From: Pseudomonas fluorescens
GTDB taxonomy: Bacteria > Pseudomonadota > Gammaproteobacteria > Pseudomonadales > Pseudomonadaceae
DNA length: 64,000 nt
NCBI RefSeq assembly: GCF_003732425.1
Contig: NZ_MOBX01000003.1
Coordinates: 558,001 to 622,000 of the forward strand
Direction of reading: 5' to 3'
The notes below the pieces were generated by a model. The model had not been told where the DNA came from and did no database searches. It was given only the letters and a program-made list of their open reading frames with translations. Positions 34,464 to 43,111 of this stretch are shown here, piece after piece. Position 1 is the stretch's first letter. Each line of letters begins with the position of its first letter. The position numbers and the translations under genes were made by a program.

Positions 34464-35363
34464 ATGACATCCGGATTCAAACTTCTCTGTGCAGCGCTTA
34501 TCGCCCTCGGGCTGGCCGGTTGTATCGCCGCGCCGATAGAAATGACCACGCAAACTGAAACGCGCCTGAAAACCCAGGCACCGGTGCGCTTTCTGTTGAC
34601 GTTCGATGACGGCCCAAGCGCGTCTAGTTTCTGGAATCCGTCGGCCACGGTACTCGATAGCCTCAAGGACAATCCGCTGATGCCGAATATCAAAGCGGTG
34701 TTCTTCGTGCAGACGCGCGCGCCACGAGCGGGCAACAGTGACATCGGGCGCAGCATCATGCGGCGTGAGCATGAGGAGGGGCACATACTGGCGTTTCACA
34801 CGGCGACCCACTGGCACACCAATCACCGCTCGCTCGACCCGCAGCAGCTTGAAGAATCGCTGACCAACGGCACGGCTGATATCGCTGCCATCACTGGGGC
34901 GCCGCCGAAGTTGCTCCGCCCGCCGTTCTGGAATTACGACAAACGCACCTTCGCCGCCTATCAACAGCACGGCTTGCATGTGTTGCTCACGGATTTAAGC
35001 GCCAACGACGGCAAGATCTGGGGCTTCAATGCCAGCCCGCGACGTCGGGCCAACCTGTTGCGGCAGTTATCGGAAGTCCGTGAGCGTGTTGCCCTCGGCG
35101 AATTACCGACCGTGGACGGGGTCATTCCGGTGGTGGTGACGTTTCATGATCTCAACCGCTATACCGCGCGGCACACGCGCGAATACCTGCAGATTTTGCT
35201 CGATAGCGCCGCCGCGACGGGCGTGAAGCTGGCAGACAAGCCTTTCTATGATGATCACGCTGAGCTGGAGAAAGCTGCACTGGCGCGTACCGTGGAAAAA
35301 AGCTCGGAGCCGGTGAATTTGCCGGGAATGTGGAACTGGATTTGGGATCACGACGCGCATTGA
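34464..35363 (+). CDS. Polysaccharide deacetylase (NodB domain) lipoprotein
   Basis: The product is 299 residues. A lipoprotein signal LALGLAGC-type (Cys20) precedes the NodB homology domain. Motif 1 is LLTFDDGPS, motif 2 is AFHTATHWH (HTxxH metal ligands) and motif 3 is LLRPPFWNYD. The catalytic Asp and the metal His residues are present. It removes N- or O-acetyl groups from a glycan at the cell envelope. An insertion after motif 1 makes the metal region slightly longer than usual. It is a stand-alone gene. Confidence 0.85.
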   Translation: MTSGFKLLCAALIALGLAGCIAAPIEMTTQTETRLKTQAPVRFLLTFDDGPSASSFWNPSATVLDSLKDNPLMPNIKAVFFVQTRAPRAGNSDIGRSIMRREHEEGHILAFHTATHWHTNHRSLDPQQLEESLTNGTADIAAITGAPPKLLRPPFWNYDKRTFAAYQQHGLHVLLTDLSANDGKIWGFNASPRRRANLLRQLSEVRERVALGELPTVDGVIPVVVTFHDLNRYTARHTREYLQILLDSAAATGVKLADKPFYDDHAELEKAALARTVEKSSEPVNLPGMWNWIWDHDAH

Positions 35364-35472
35364 GGGCGGGGTGAAATGTTGTGATCGGGTTGGCATTTTG
35401 TATCGGGCGAGCCACACATTGCTCATCTAAGCTCAACGAGTCGACTGACCGACGCCTGCGAGGCGTGCACTC

Positions 35473-35715
35473 ATGCTTGCCATTGACGATATTTGCCGGA
35501 TTGTCGAATCCGGCTTTCCTGCGTTCAAGTGTGACTGCATTCCGAGTGCGCAGGGACTGCTGCAAATCAAGGTTTATGAGCCGGACAGCGGGCGTGTTGA
35601 ACTGCTGCTCAATGGCGTTTCCCCGGAACACCTCGTCACGATCCGTGACATTTCCAACTTCATCGGTGAGTTACGCACCGAAATGAGCGCCGGCCGCCGG
35701 GCCTTTGCTGGTTAA
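35473..35715 (+). CDS. DUF1652 family protein
   Basis: This 80-residue protein (MLAIDDICRIVESGFPAF, KCDCIPSAQGLLQIKVYEP, RDISNFIGELRTEM) belongs to the short DUF1652 family restricted mainly to Pseudomonas. Function unknown. The length and the N-terminal motif match the family. The stop is four bases before the stop of the convergent Nudix gene. Confidence 0.85.
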   Translation: MLAIDDICRIVESGFPAFKCDCIPSAQGLLQIKVYEPDSGRVELLLNGVSPEHLVTIRDISNFIGELRTEMSAGRRAFAG

Positions 35716-35719
35716 CGCC

Positions 35720-36082
35720 TCATAAACGTCGTTGAAACGCTTCAACAATGCGCAACGTCGCCTCACTGGTGTGCAGATTGCGCACTGCTTCCAGCGGATG
35801 CCAGATGCAATCAATGATCTCGTTCTGCGGCCGCACTTGCTCGAAGTCCAGCACGGATGCCTCGTAGACATGATGCTGCGTGCTGCCGCTCTGCAATTCC
35901 ATTAAATACAACACATCGTCGGCGTCCAGGCCGGTTTCTTCTTGCAGTTCACGTACGGCAGCCTGCGCTGGGGTTTCCCCGGGCTCGACCTTGCCACCGG
36001 GCAATGTCCAGCGGCAGCGGGATTTGCGTACCAGGAGAACGTGGCGATCCTGTTCGCATATAACGGTTGCGCGTACTTTCAT
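35720..36082 (-). CDS. Nudix hydrolase
   Basis: This 120-residue enzyme has a full Nudix box from about residue 29: GGKVEPGET, then REL, EETGL, which supplies the metal-binding Glu residues of GX5EX7REUXEEXGU. It hydrolyses a nucleoside diphosphate linked to another group. The specificity cannot be told. The [12 protein letters not shown] start is typical of the small single-domain class. Confidence 0.9.
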   Translation of the reverse strand: MKVRATVICEQDRHVLLVRKSRCRWTLPGGKVEPGETPAQAAVRELQEETGLDADDVLYLMELQSGSTQHHVYEASVLDFEQVRPQNEIIDCIWHPLEAVRNLHTSEATLRIVEAFQRRL

Positions 36083-36306
36083 CTGTTACCTGTTGACTGC
36101 TTGTCACGAAATGGTAATAAAACTGCAATATTTGAGCCGGAGCTAGCGCCAAAGGTTTCATTGGAGTTTGGAGCGTTCGCTGCGGCGAAAAGTGCCAGAG
36201 CCATGACGGACGCGGCGTGCGACACCCGGTCGGCATCTCGGGCGGATCAGGGTGTAAGGTAAAAGCGTGAAGCTGGATCTGACCGTTAGCGAAAATGGAG
36301 GTGTCC

Positions 36307-36504
36307 ATGAGCATGCCGATGTTGAACAAGATGCACATGAACGGCTATGACGTGCTTAGCGTGAACAATGGCCCATGGCGGGTTTGCACCCAGGGCGATC
36401 GGCTGGCGTCGTTTGGCAGTCGGGAGGAGGCGCTGGCCTATGCCGCCGCACTGCCTGGCTACAAAAAACGCTCGCCACGCGCGCAAAGTCACAAAAGCCA
36501 CTGA
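36307..36504 (+). CDS. Hypothetical protein (65 aa)
   Basis: ATG 36307 follows GGAGGTGTCC. The product has a beta-type segment (YDVLSVNNGPWRVCTQGD) and a helix with DUF2188-like flavour (SFGSREEALAYAAAL), then a basic tail (KKRSPRAQSHKSH). It may be a small nucleic-acid binding protein, but this is a guess. A strong terminator follows the stop. Confidence 0.6.
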   Translation: MSMPMLNKMHMNGYDVLSVNNGPWRVCTQGDRLASFGSREEALAYAAALPGYKKRSPRAQSHKSH

Positions 36505-36520
36505 GTGTCTGGCTGTAACG

Positions 36521-36548
36521 AAAAAGCCCCGGCCTGTGTCGGGGCTTC
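36521..36548. terminator. Rho-independent terminator
   Basis: AAAAAGCCCCGGCCTGTGTCGGGGCTTC forms a GC-rich hairpin (AAGCCCCG / CGGGGCTT) between convergent small genes at 36307 and 36570. Confidence 0.85.
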
Positions 36549-36569
36549 TGTTATGGGGGGAGGGTGGTC

Positions 36570-36809
36570 TTAGTGGACCTTGGTTCGGCTGATGGCGCGG
36601 GCTTTCACTTCCCGGGCATAGAGTTGCAGCCGTTCTTCATCGCTTTGCAGCACTTCGCAGGATCTCAGCACGGTCTGCGCATCTGCCTCGTTGCCGGATT
36701 TGCGCAATTGTTCCGCGATACGTTTCAGGTCGACCGCCGACCATCTCAAGTCCGATGCAACGCTTTGCAGGTCGCGTTGAAGTTCGTGTTCGTATTCATT
36801 GAGCCGCAT
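36570..36809 (-). CDS. Hypothetical protein (79 aa), coiled-coil like
   Basis: ATG 36809 follows GGAGGTGATC, nearly the full anti-ribosomal sequence. The product is a single long amphipathic helix (MRLNEYEHELQRDLQSVA, LKRIAEQLRKSG, CEVLQSDEERLQLYAREV). There is no membrane segment and no recognised family. Confidence 0.65.
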   Translation of the reverse strand: MRLNEYEHELQRDLQSVASDLRWSAVDLKRIAEQLRKSGNEADAQTVLRSCEVLQSDEERLQLYAREVKARAISRTKVH

Positions 36810-36995
36810 GATCACCTCCAGAACATTCTCGGTAGAAAAGAGTAGTCGTATTTTTCGTCGATGGGCAAAGCCTGTTTGTCAGCAGGCTGAACGGTTGTGA
36901 AAAGTTGTGCAGAATGCGCGAAGGGCGCGGTGCCACGATGGATGTAGAGCCGCTTACGCGCTACATTCACTTTTTTTCAGAATCAGGAACACAGC

Positions 36996-37331
36996 ATGCG
37001 GATATGGATCGGGAGTTTGACGTTGACCCTGTTGGCGGGTTGCTCGTTGCCGGCATCGCTGGTGCCGGGTGAGCCGAATATCAGCAAGACCAGCGCCAAG
37101 TCACCCAAGGACTATGCTGCGTGTTTATTACCGTTGTGGCAGAAGGATGTGGCCAAGACTTCGCAGACGTCGATTTCCAACGGCTACCGCATCACGGCGC
37201 CAAGCGTCATTACGGCTGACGAGATCCTCGATATCGTCAAATACAAGGATGGCAGCCGGGTTTCGTTGTATCAGGGGCCACCGTGGGCCAAGTCCGGGTC
37301 GTTGCGCCAATCGGTGCGTGATTGCCTGTAA
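36996..37331 (+). CDS. Small hypothetical lipoprotein (111 aa)
   Basis: The N-terminal signal and lipobox read LTLTLLAGCSLPA, so Cys16 would be lipidated. The mature part contains KDYAACLLPLWQKDV and a Cys two residues from the C-terminus (SVRDCL), possibly a disulfide pair in the periplasm. It resembles small outer-membrane lipoproteins of Pseudomonas without known function. It is followed by a terminator-like hairpin. Confidence 0.7.
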   Translation: MRIWIGSLTLTLLAGCSLPASLVPGEPNISKTSAKSPKDYAACLLPLWQKDVAKTSQTSISNGYRITAPSVITADEILDIVKYKDGSRVSLYQGPPWAKSGSLRQSVRDCL

Positions 37332-37353
37332 CGACGCCTGCAGAGACAAAAAA

Positions 37354-37389
37354 AGCAGAAGCCGTATCGTCGGTTTCTGTTTTTTTTTG
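37354..37389 (+). terminator. Rho-independent terminator
   Basis: GCAGAAGCC and GGTTTCTG pair around a short loop, followed by nine or more T. It lies about 20 bases after the lipoprotein stop. Confidence 0.75.
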
Positions 37390-37531
37390 GCTGCCTGGAG
37401 GCTGAAAGGTCTGGGTCTGATTGGCGAAATGAACGGTGACAGTTGCGCACGAAGGGTTTTCTCCGTGTGCACTAGGCTTTTGCGGGGCGGTCGATAGTCA
37501 GTTCGGCCGGTCTTTCAAGGAGTCTCGGATC

Positions 37532-38137
37532 ATGGACGATCTGGTCAAAGAAGTTATTCCGTTATTGCAGTACCTGATTCCCGGTTTTTTGTCGGCGTGG
37601 ATTTTTTATTCGCTGACGGCATTCAAGCGACCCGATACGTTTGGGCAGATTGTGCAGGCGTTGATTTTTACGTTTGTGATTCAGGGCACGGTATTGGGGA
37701 TCGGGATAATTTGTCTGTGGGTGGGTTCGAAAGGCTTTTCTTTAGGGAAATGGGATGCTCGGGCGGAAGCATTGTGGGCATTTATTGTTTCAGTATGTCT
37801 CGCCGGGCTTTTCTGCTATTTGGCTTCAAACGGGATGTTGCATGTGTGGCTACGCAAGCGACACCTGACACGCAAAAGCTCCCATCCCAGTGAGTGGTAC
37901 AGCGCTTTTGAACGACAGGATCGCCTTGTCACTTTGCAACTGAATGACGAGAGGCGATTGTTTGGCTGGCCTTTGGAGTGGCCTTCCAGTCCCTCGGAAG
38001 GGCAATTTATCTTGCTGAATCCGCAATGGCTTGGCGATGGTGGCGAGGTGTTCACTTTTGGCGCCGAATTAATGGTGATAGATTCCTCGAAAGTTCAGTG
38101 GGTCGAATTCAATTCTGTCGAGGAGGTTGTTTCATGA
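37532..38137 (+). CDS. DUF6338 family membrane protein
   Basis: This 201-residue protein has an N-terminal helix that enters the membrane at LIPGFLSAWIFYSLTAF, and two or more further hydrophobic helices (about 45-65 and 80-100). A cytoplasmic beta-rich C-terminal domain follows (WPLEWPSSPSEGQFILL, VFTFGAELMVIDSSKVQWVEF). This plan matches DUF6338, which is scattered in bacteria and often accessory. The G+C content is lower than that of its neighbours. AAGGAG precedes ATG 37532. A 41-residue gene overlaps its stop. Confidence 0.7.
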   Translation: MDDLVKEVIPLLQYLIPGFLSAWIFYSLTAFKRPDTFGQIVQALIFTFVIQGTVLGIGIICLWVGSKGFSLGKWDARAEALWAFIVSVCLAGLFCYLASNGMLHVWLRKRHLTRKSSHPSEWYSAFERQDRLVTLQLNDERRLFGWPLEWPSSPSEGQFILLNPQWLGDGGEVFTFGAELMVIDSSKVQWVEFNSVEEVVS

Positions 38138-38259
38138 GCGCAAAAGCACCCAATCCCATGCCACCTCACGTGGCGCGTCTCTTCGTGGGCCCAGACGGCA
38201 AGCCGTTGGCAAAACCGCTGGTCAAGGGGCCGAGTGCACCTCCACCGCCAAAGCGCTGA
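38134..38259 (+). CDS. Small proline-rich protein (41 aa) coupled to the DUF6338 gene
   Basis: ATG 38134 overlaps the DUF6338 stop (ATGA) and has GGAGG upstream. The product is proline- and lysine-rich (MSAKAPNPMPPHVARLFVGP, then DGKPLAKPL and a PPPPKR end). It is likely disordered. Conserved coupling would suggest a partner of the membrane protein. It is not a fragment of the LysR gene, which ends 18 bases further on the other strand. Confidence 0.6.
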   Translation: MSAKAPNPMPPHVARLFVGPDGKPLAKPLVKGPSAPPPPKR

Positions 38260-38276
38260 TCAGCGTCGCCAGCCAC

Positions 38277-39176
38277 TTAGCCCCAACCCTCAGCCACCGC
38301 CCGGCGAATCGCTTCCAGCAACATCGCGAACGCCGGGTTGTCATTGTTCTCCCGCCAGATCAGATGCAGTTCGCTCTGCACGCCTTCACCCAGATCGATG
38401 TCGCGAAACACCACATTCTTGAACACCACACTGGTGGCGCAGCGCGGCACCAGCGCCAGGCCCATGCCGGCGTTGACCAGTGCCAGAATCGTCAGCGACG
38501 AGCCCAGCCACTGCACATAATCCGGCGCAACCCGGGCCGAGCGCAGCATTCCGGTCAGCAATTCATTGAACGGCGGATACGCGGCGTGGGAGTACATCAG
38601 GAAGGGTTGCTTATCCAGATCACTGACCGATACCTCAGCCGCTGTTGCCAAGACGTGACTGCTCGGCACCGCCAGTACAAACGGCTCGCGCACCAGGCAC
38701 TCGGTGGCGTACCCCGGTTCCAGTAACGGCGCGCGGGCGATGCCCAGATCGATGCGGCGGGCGCGCAGGGCTTCGTGTTGCTGGTAAGTGTTCATCTCCG
38801 ACAGATCGATTTTCACCTGCGGCTGTTTCAGGCGGGCCTCGGCGATGACCTTGGGCAGAAACTCATACACCGCGCTGCCGACAAAACTGATGTTCACCGA
38901 TCCAATGTCACCCTCGGCGAACCGTCGGGCAGTGACCGCCGCTTGCTGTGCGCGTTCCAGCAGGTTCTGTGCCTCGACGAAGAACGCGCGGCCGGCAGCC
39001 GTCAGCGCAACGCTGCGGGTACTGCGGGTAAACAATTCGACACCGAGGTGATGCTCGAGCAATTGAATCTGCCGGCTCAGCGGCGGCTGGGTCATGTTCA
39101 GTCGCTCGGCGGCGCGGCGAAAGTTGAGTTCGGTAGCAACCGTGGTAAAGCAGCGCAGTTGGGTCAGTTCGAACAT
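38277..39176 (-). CDS. LysR family regulator, divergent from the sugar-acid transporter operon
   Basis: This 299-residue protein has an N-terminal winged HTH (about 4-60; FRRAAERLNMTQPPLSRQIQLLEHHLGVELF in pieces) and a LysR effector domain (about 90-295). It resembles regulators next to MFS sugar-acid transporters. ATG 39176 is the usual MFELTQLRCF start. The 117-base shared promoter region holds an inverted repeat TCTAATC...GATTAGA (39180-39218), a candidate binding site. It probably activates the MFS and enolase genes when its sugar-acid ligand is present. Confidence 0.85.
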   Translation of the reverse strand: MFELTQLRCFTTVATELNFRRAAERLNMTQPPLSRQIQLLEHHLGVELFTRSTRSVALTAAGRAFFVEAQNLLERAQQAAVTARRFAEGDIGSVNISFVGSAVYEFLPKVIAEARLKQPQVKIDLSEMNTYQQHEALRARRIDLGIARAPLLEPGYATECLVREPFVLAVPSSHVLATAAEVSVSDLDKQPFLMYSHAAYPPFNELLTGMLRSARVAPDYVQWLGSSLTILALVNAGMGLALVPRCATSVVFKNVVFRDIDLGEGVQSELHLIWRENNDNPAFAMLLEAIRRAVAEGWG

Positions 39177-39179
39177 TGA

Positions 39180-39218
39180 TCTAATCCGGGTATCAATCGA
39201 ATGCCAAGTTAGATTAGA
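39180..39218. promoter_or_regulatory. Candidate LysR operator: TCTAATC - N25 - GATTAGA
   Basis: TCTAATC (39180-39186) and GATTAGA (39212-39218) are exact inverse repeats, placed between the LysR start at 39176 and the MFS start at 39294. The inner bases also carry ATCAATCGAATG, a partial repeat. The spacing is wider than one LysR half-site pair, so it may be two linked sites. Confidence 0.4.
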
Positions 39219-39293
39219 CGGGATCAATGACCCCGTCCATGATCGGTCCCACGCTTCACGCCATCCCTAAAAAAACAAGATCGGGAGTCGCCC

Positions 39294-40661
39294 TTGAAAA
39301 CCCTCCAGAGTCCGCTGGACGTCACGGTTCTCGCCCGTGCCGCCGTCAAGGTCAAGCGCCACGTGCTGCCGCTGTTCGTGGTGATGTTCATCGTCAATTA
39401 CATCGATCGGGTCAACATCGGTTTTGTGCGCAGTCACCTGGAGACCGATCTGGGCATTGGTGCAGCGGCCTATGGACTCGGCGCCGGTTTGTTCTTTATT
39501 GGTTATGCGCTTTTCGAAGTGCCGTCCAATATGCTCCTGCAGCGTTACGGCGCGCGGGTCTGGCTGACGCGGATCATGTTTACCTGGGGCGCCGCTGCCA
39601 TGGCCATGGCGTTCGTCCGAGGTGAAACCAGTTTCTATGTGCTGCGCTTTATTCTCGGTGCGGCGGAGGCGGGGTTCTTTCCGGGGATCATTTATTACTT
39701 CACCCAATGGCTGCCGGCCTCCGAGCGCGGCAAGACCATGGCGGTGTTTCTCAGCGGTTCGGCGATTGCCTCGGTGATCTCTGGCCCGGTGTCCGGTGCG
39801 CTGCTGCATATCAGTGGTTTGGGGTTGCACGGCTGGCAGTGGATGTTCTTGATCGAGGGCGCAGCGTCAGTGGTGCTTTGCGCATTCGTCTGGTTCTGGC
39901 TGCAATCGCATCCGCGTCAGGCCAAGTGGTTGAGCGAAGAAGAGCGCGAAGCACTGGTGGCGGCGATTGCCGAAGAGCAGCGTGTCCGTGAGGCGGTGCA
40001 GGTGGCCAAGCCGTCGATGTTCAAACTGTTGGCAGATCGGCAGATTGCGCTGTTCTGCTTCATCTACTTCTCCATTGCCCTGACCATCTACGGCGCGACG
40101 TTCTGGCTGCCGAGCATGATCAAGAAGATGGGCAATCTCGGTGACTTCCAGGTCGGCCTGCTCAACTCGATCCCGTGGATCATTTCGATTGTCGCCATGT
40201 ACGGCTTTGCGGCGATGGCCGGCAAGTGGAAGTTCCAGCAGGCCTGGGTTGCGCTGACGCTGGTGATCGCGGCGATCGGCATGTTCATGTCGACCACCGG
40301 CGGGCCGATCTTCGCCTTCGTCGCGATTTGCTTCGCCGCTATCGGTTTCAAGGCTGCTTCGGCGCTGTTCTGGCCGATTCCGCAAAGCTATCTGGATGCA
40401 CGCATCGCTGCGGCGGTGATCGCGCTGATCAACTCCATCGGCAACCTCGGCGGTTTCGTCGCGCCGACCGCGTTCGGTTTTCTTGAGCAAACCACCGGCT
40501 CCATCGAGGGCGGGTTGTATGGCTTGGCGGCCACGTCGCTGATCGCAGCGGTGGTGATCTTTTTCGCCCGCACGGCGCCGGCCGGCAAAGGTCAGACCCC
40601 GGCAAAGCCCCATGACAAGACCGCCGTTGTCGCAACGGCCAGCCCGGCCGCGAGCCATTGA
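39294..40661 (+). CDS. MFS transporter, anion:cation symporter type (hexarate-like)
   Basis: This 455-residue protein has twelve helices. The ACS-family signature NYIDRVNIGFV is in helix 1, and LGAAEAGFFPGIIYYFTQWLP is near 120-140. The charged cytoplasmic tail is Pro/Ala/Lys rich. It is related to GudP/GarP-type transporters of glucarate, galactarate and similar acids. TTG 39294 is the only start with a ribosome site (GGGAG), and an ATG downstream would remove part of the N-terminal region. It is followed after 30 bases by the enolase-type dehydratase, itself also with a TTG start. Confidence 0.85.
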   Translation: MKTLQSPLDVTVLARAAVKVKRHVLPLFVVMFIVNYIDRVNIGFVRSHLETDLGIGAAAYGLGAGLFFIGYALFEVPSNMLLQRYGARVWLTRIMFTWGAAAMAMAFVRGETSFYVLRFILGAAEAGFFPGIIYYFTQWLPASERGKTMAVFLSGSAIASVISGPVSGALLHISGLGLHGWQWMFLIEGAASVVLCAFVWFWLQSHPRQAKWLSEEEREALVAAIAEEQRVREAVQVAKPSMFKLLADRQIALFCFIYFSIALTIYGATFWLPSMIKKMGNLGDFQVGLLNSIPWIISIVAMYGFAAMAGKWKFQQAWVALTLVIAAIGMFMSTTGGPIFAFVAICFAAIGFKAASALFWPIPQSYLDARIAAAVIALINSIGNLGGFVAPTAFGFLEQTTGSIEGGLYGLAATSLIAAVVIFFARTAPAGKGQTPAKPHDKTAVVATASPAASH

Positions 40662-40691
40662 ATTGATTGTTGATCTATCAGGAGCGTTATC

Positions 40692-41966
40692 TTGAAAATC
40701 ACCCGCGTAACTGTGACTCCGATTGCCTTCCGCGATCCGCCGCTGCTCAACGCCAGCGGCATCCACGAACCCTTTGCCCTGCGCTCGATCATCGAGATCG
40801 AAAGCGACAATGGCTACATCGGCCTCGGCGAAAGCTACGGCGATGCCCCGGCGCTGGCGATTCAGCAGCAGTTGCAGGCGCAGTTGATCGGCCTCGATCC
40901 GTTCAACCTCAACCAATTGCGCGCCATCGTCCAGGCCACTGTTGCCGCGAACAAACCTGCGAGCCTTGCCGGTGCAGAACTGGCGCCCGGTTCCCACGCC
41001 AGCAAAGCGGTGAGCAATGCCTACTCGGCGTTCGAAGTGGCGTTCCTCGATTTGCAGGCGCATTACCTGAATGTGCCGCTGGTGGACCTGCTGGGTGGGG
41101 CCATCCGAGATGAGGTGCCGTTCAGTGCTTACCTGTTCTTCAAGTACGCGCAGCATGTCGACTCGCCCTACAAGCCGGACAACTGGGGCGAGGCACTCAG
41201 CGAGCAACAGATCGTTGCGCAGGCTGCGCGGATGATCGAGGCGTACGGCTTCAAGAGCATCAAGCTCAAGGCCGGTACGTTGCCGCCGGAGCATGAAGTG
41301 GCGTGCATCAAGGCGCTGAAAAAAGCCTTCCCCGGCTACCCGTTGCGCATCGATCCGAACGGCAACTGGTCGCTGGAAACCTCGATTCGCATGGCCGAAT
41401 TGCTCGGTGATGATCTGCAGTATTACGAAGACCCGACCCCGGGTCTCGATGGCATGGCGGAGTTGCATAAGCGCACCGGCCTGCCATTGGCGACCAATAT
41501 GGTGGTCACCGATTTCGACGAGTTCCGCCGCAGCGTTGCGCAGAACAGTGTGCAGATCGTACTTGCGGATCACCATTACTGGGGCGGTCTGCGCGACACG
41601 CAGACGCTGGCGAAGATGTGCGATGTGTTCGGTCTTGGCGTGTCGATGCATTCCAATTCACACTTGGGCATCAGCCTGATGGCGATGGCGCATGTGGCGG
41701 CGGCCGTGCCGAATCTGGATTACGCCTGCGATACGCATTACCCGTGGCAGGAGCCAGATGAAGAGGTGATCAAGGGTGGCAAGCTGCCGATTGTCGATGG
41801 CTGCGTGAAAATCACCCGCGCGCCGGGGCTTGGGCTGGAACTGGATCATGATCAGTTGGGCAAGCTGCATGATCAGTACCTGACGTGCGGGATTCGTCAG
41901 CGTGATGATGTGCGGCAGATGCAGCGCTACAAGCCGGACTGGAAGGCGGTCAAGCCGAGGTTTTGA
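40692..41966 (+). CDS. Glucarate dehydratase-like enolase superfamily enzyme
   Basis: This 424-residue protein is of the MR/glucarate-dehydratase subgroup. The KxK pair is in SIKLKAG (about 195), the metal ligands are in IDPNGNW and YYEDPT, NMVVTDF carries the Asn and Asp, and the catalytic His is in MHSNSHLGIS. All ligands expected for GlucD-type dehydration are present. The sixth-strand segment reads LADHHYWGG, where GlucD typically has ADPHFW, so the substrate may be a related aldarate. TTG 40692 has AGGAG upstream. The keto-deoxy-glucarate dehydratase of the pathway is not in the window. Confidence 0.85.
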   Translation: MKITRVTVTPIAFRDPPLLNASGIHEPFALRSIIEIESDNGYIGLGESYGDAPALAIQQQLQAQLIGLDPFNLNQLRAIVQATVAANKPASLAGAELAPGSHASKAVSNAYSAFEVAFLDLQAHYLNVPLVDLLGGAIRDEVPFSAYLFFKYAQHVDSPYKPDNWGEALSEQQIVAQAARMIEAYGFKSIKLKAGTLPPEHEVACIKALKKAFPGYPLRIDPNGNWSLETSIRMAELLGDDLQYYEDPTPGLDGMAELHKRTGLPLATNMVVTDFDEFRRSVAQNSVQIVLADHHYWGGLRDTQTLAKMCDVFGLGVSMHSNSHLGISLMAMAHVAAAVPNLDYACDTHYPWQEPDEEVIKGGKLPIVDGCVKITRAPGLGLELDHDQLGKLHDQYLTCGIRQRDDVRQMQRYKPDWKAVKPRF

Positions 41967-41979
41967 TGTCATTCTCGCT

Positions 41980-42058
41980 GGCCTCTTCGCGAGCAGGCTC
42001 GCTCCCACAGGGGAAATGCATTCCAACGTGTGGGAGCGAGCCTGCTCGCGAAGAGGGC
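41980..42058. repeat. REPIN, convergent-gene terminator type
   Basis: GGCCTCTTCGCGAGCAGGCT... (41980-42009) faces TGTGGGAGCGAGCCTGCTCG... (42029-42058). The loop GGGGAAATGCATTCCAACG is almost the same as that of the REPIN at 63063-63137. It lies between the convergent stops of the enolase gene and the LysR gene. Confidence 0.9.
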
Positions 42059-42068
42059 AACTCATTCT

Positions 42069-42953
42069 TCAAAGTGTATGAATCAGCCAATCCCGAAACG
42101 CTTTCAGCGACGGCAAATTTTCATTGCGCGGCGGATACACCAGGTAATAGCTGCGGCGACTGGTAATCGGCTCGCCCAGTTGCAGCAACTCGCCATTCAA
42201 CAACTCGTCTTCAACCAGGATTCGCGGCACCAAGCCCACGCCAATATTGGCCCGCACGGCCTGAATCAAGTGCGAGGTCATTTCAAAGCTCGGACCGATG
42301 CGCATGCTGCGGTGCGCCAAGCCGTGATGACTGAACCATTCCGCCCAGGCCTGGGCATTGCTGCTGACGTTGAGCAGCAGTTGCCCGGCGATGTGCTGTT
42401 CGGCGTCGTTGCGTTCTGCTTCGGACAACTGCGCACTGGCGATCACCACCAGTTCTTCAGTGTGCAGGGGCAGTGCGGTCAATCCAGGCCAGTCACCACC
42501 GCCGACGCAGATCGCTGCATCGATTTCGCTGGTGTCGAAGTCGATCGCTTCGATCCGCGAATGCAAGTGCACGGTCATGCCCGGATGCGCGGTGTAGAAA
42601 TCCTTCAGCCGTGGCAGCAGCCATTTCGAGCCAAAGGTCGGCAACGTCGCCAGACGCAAGCTATGAATGCCCGAACCAAACGCCATCGCCTGCAGCGTGG
42701 CGCTGCGAATCTGCCCGAGTGCTTCGGCGAGTTCGCGCTGATACATGCGCCCGACATCGGTCAGCACCACTTGCCGGCCTTCGCGCGTGAACAGGCGCAT
42801 GCCGAGCATCTTCTCGAGAATCTGCACCTGACGGCTGACTGCACTCTGCGTCAGCGACAGTTCATGAGCGGCGCGGGTGTAGCTTTCGTGGCGCGCAGCC
42901 GCTTCGAAGGCCAGCAATAACGACATGGAAGGGGTGAGCGTGCGCGGATTCAT
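42069..42953 (-). CDS. LysR family regulator (GcvA type), divergent from the YdiJ-like dehydrogenase
   Basis: This 294-residue protein has the HTH AARHESYTRAAHELSLTQSAVSRQ at 20-45, and an effector domain with RLATLPTFGSKWLLPRL typical of the GcvA/AmpR group. It probably controls the dehydrogenase gene 158 bases away on the other strand. The Met of MNPRTLTPSMS is the standard start. Confidence 0.85.
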   Translation of the reverse strand: MNPRTLTPSMSLLLAFEAAARHESYTRAAHELSLTQSAVSRQVQILEKMLGMRLFTREGRQVVLTDVGRMYQRELAEALGQIRSATLQAMAFGSGIHSLRLATLPTFGSKWLLPRLKDFYTAHPGMTVHLHSRIEAIDFDTSEIDAAICVGGGDWPGLTALPLHTEELVVIASAQLSEAERNDAEQHIAGQLLLNVSSNAQAWAEWFSHHGLAHRSMRIGPSFEMTSHLIQAVRANIGVGLVPRILVEDELLNGELLQLGEPITSRRSYYLVYPPRNENLPSLKAFRDWLIHTL

Positions 42954-43111
42954 TCGTAAAAGTCATCAATAGCGGGTCGAATTTACGGTTGTCCCGGCGT
43001 TCGTCAGCAATGAACATGGGCACCATGAGATGGCGGAGCCTGACGCAATCATTCGTTGCGTACAACTGTTCACCGCCACGCGGCCCGATTTTGACCGAGA
43101 TAACCTGACCG

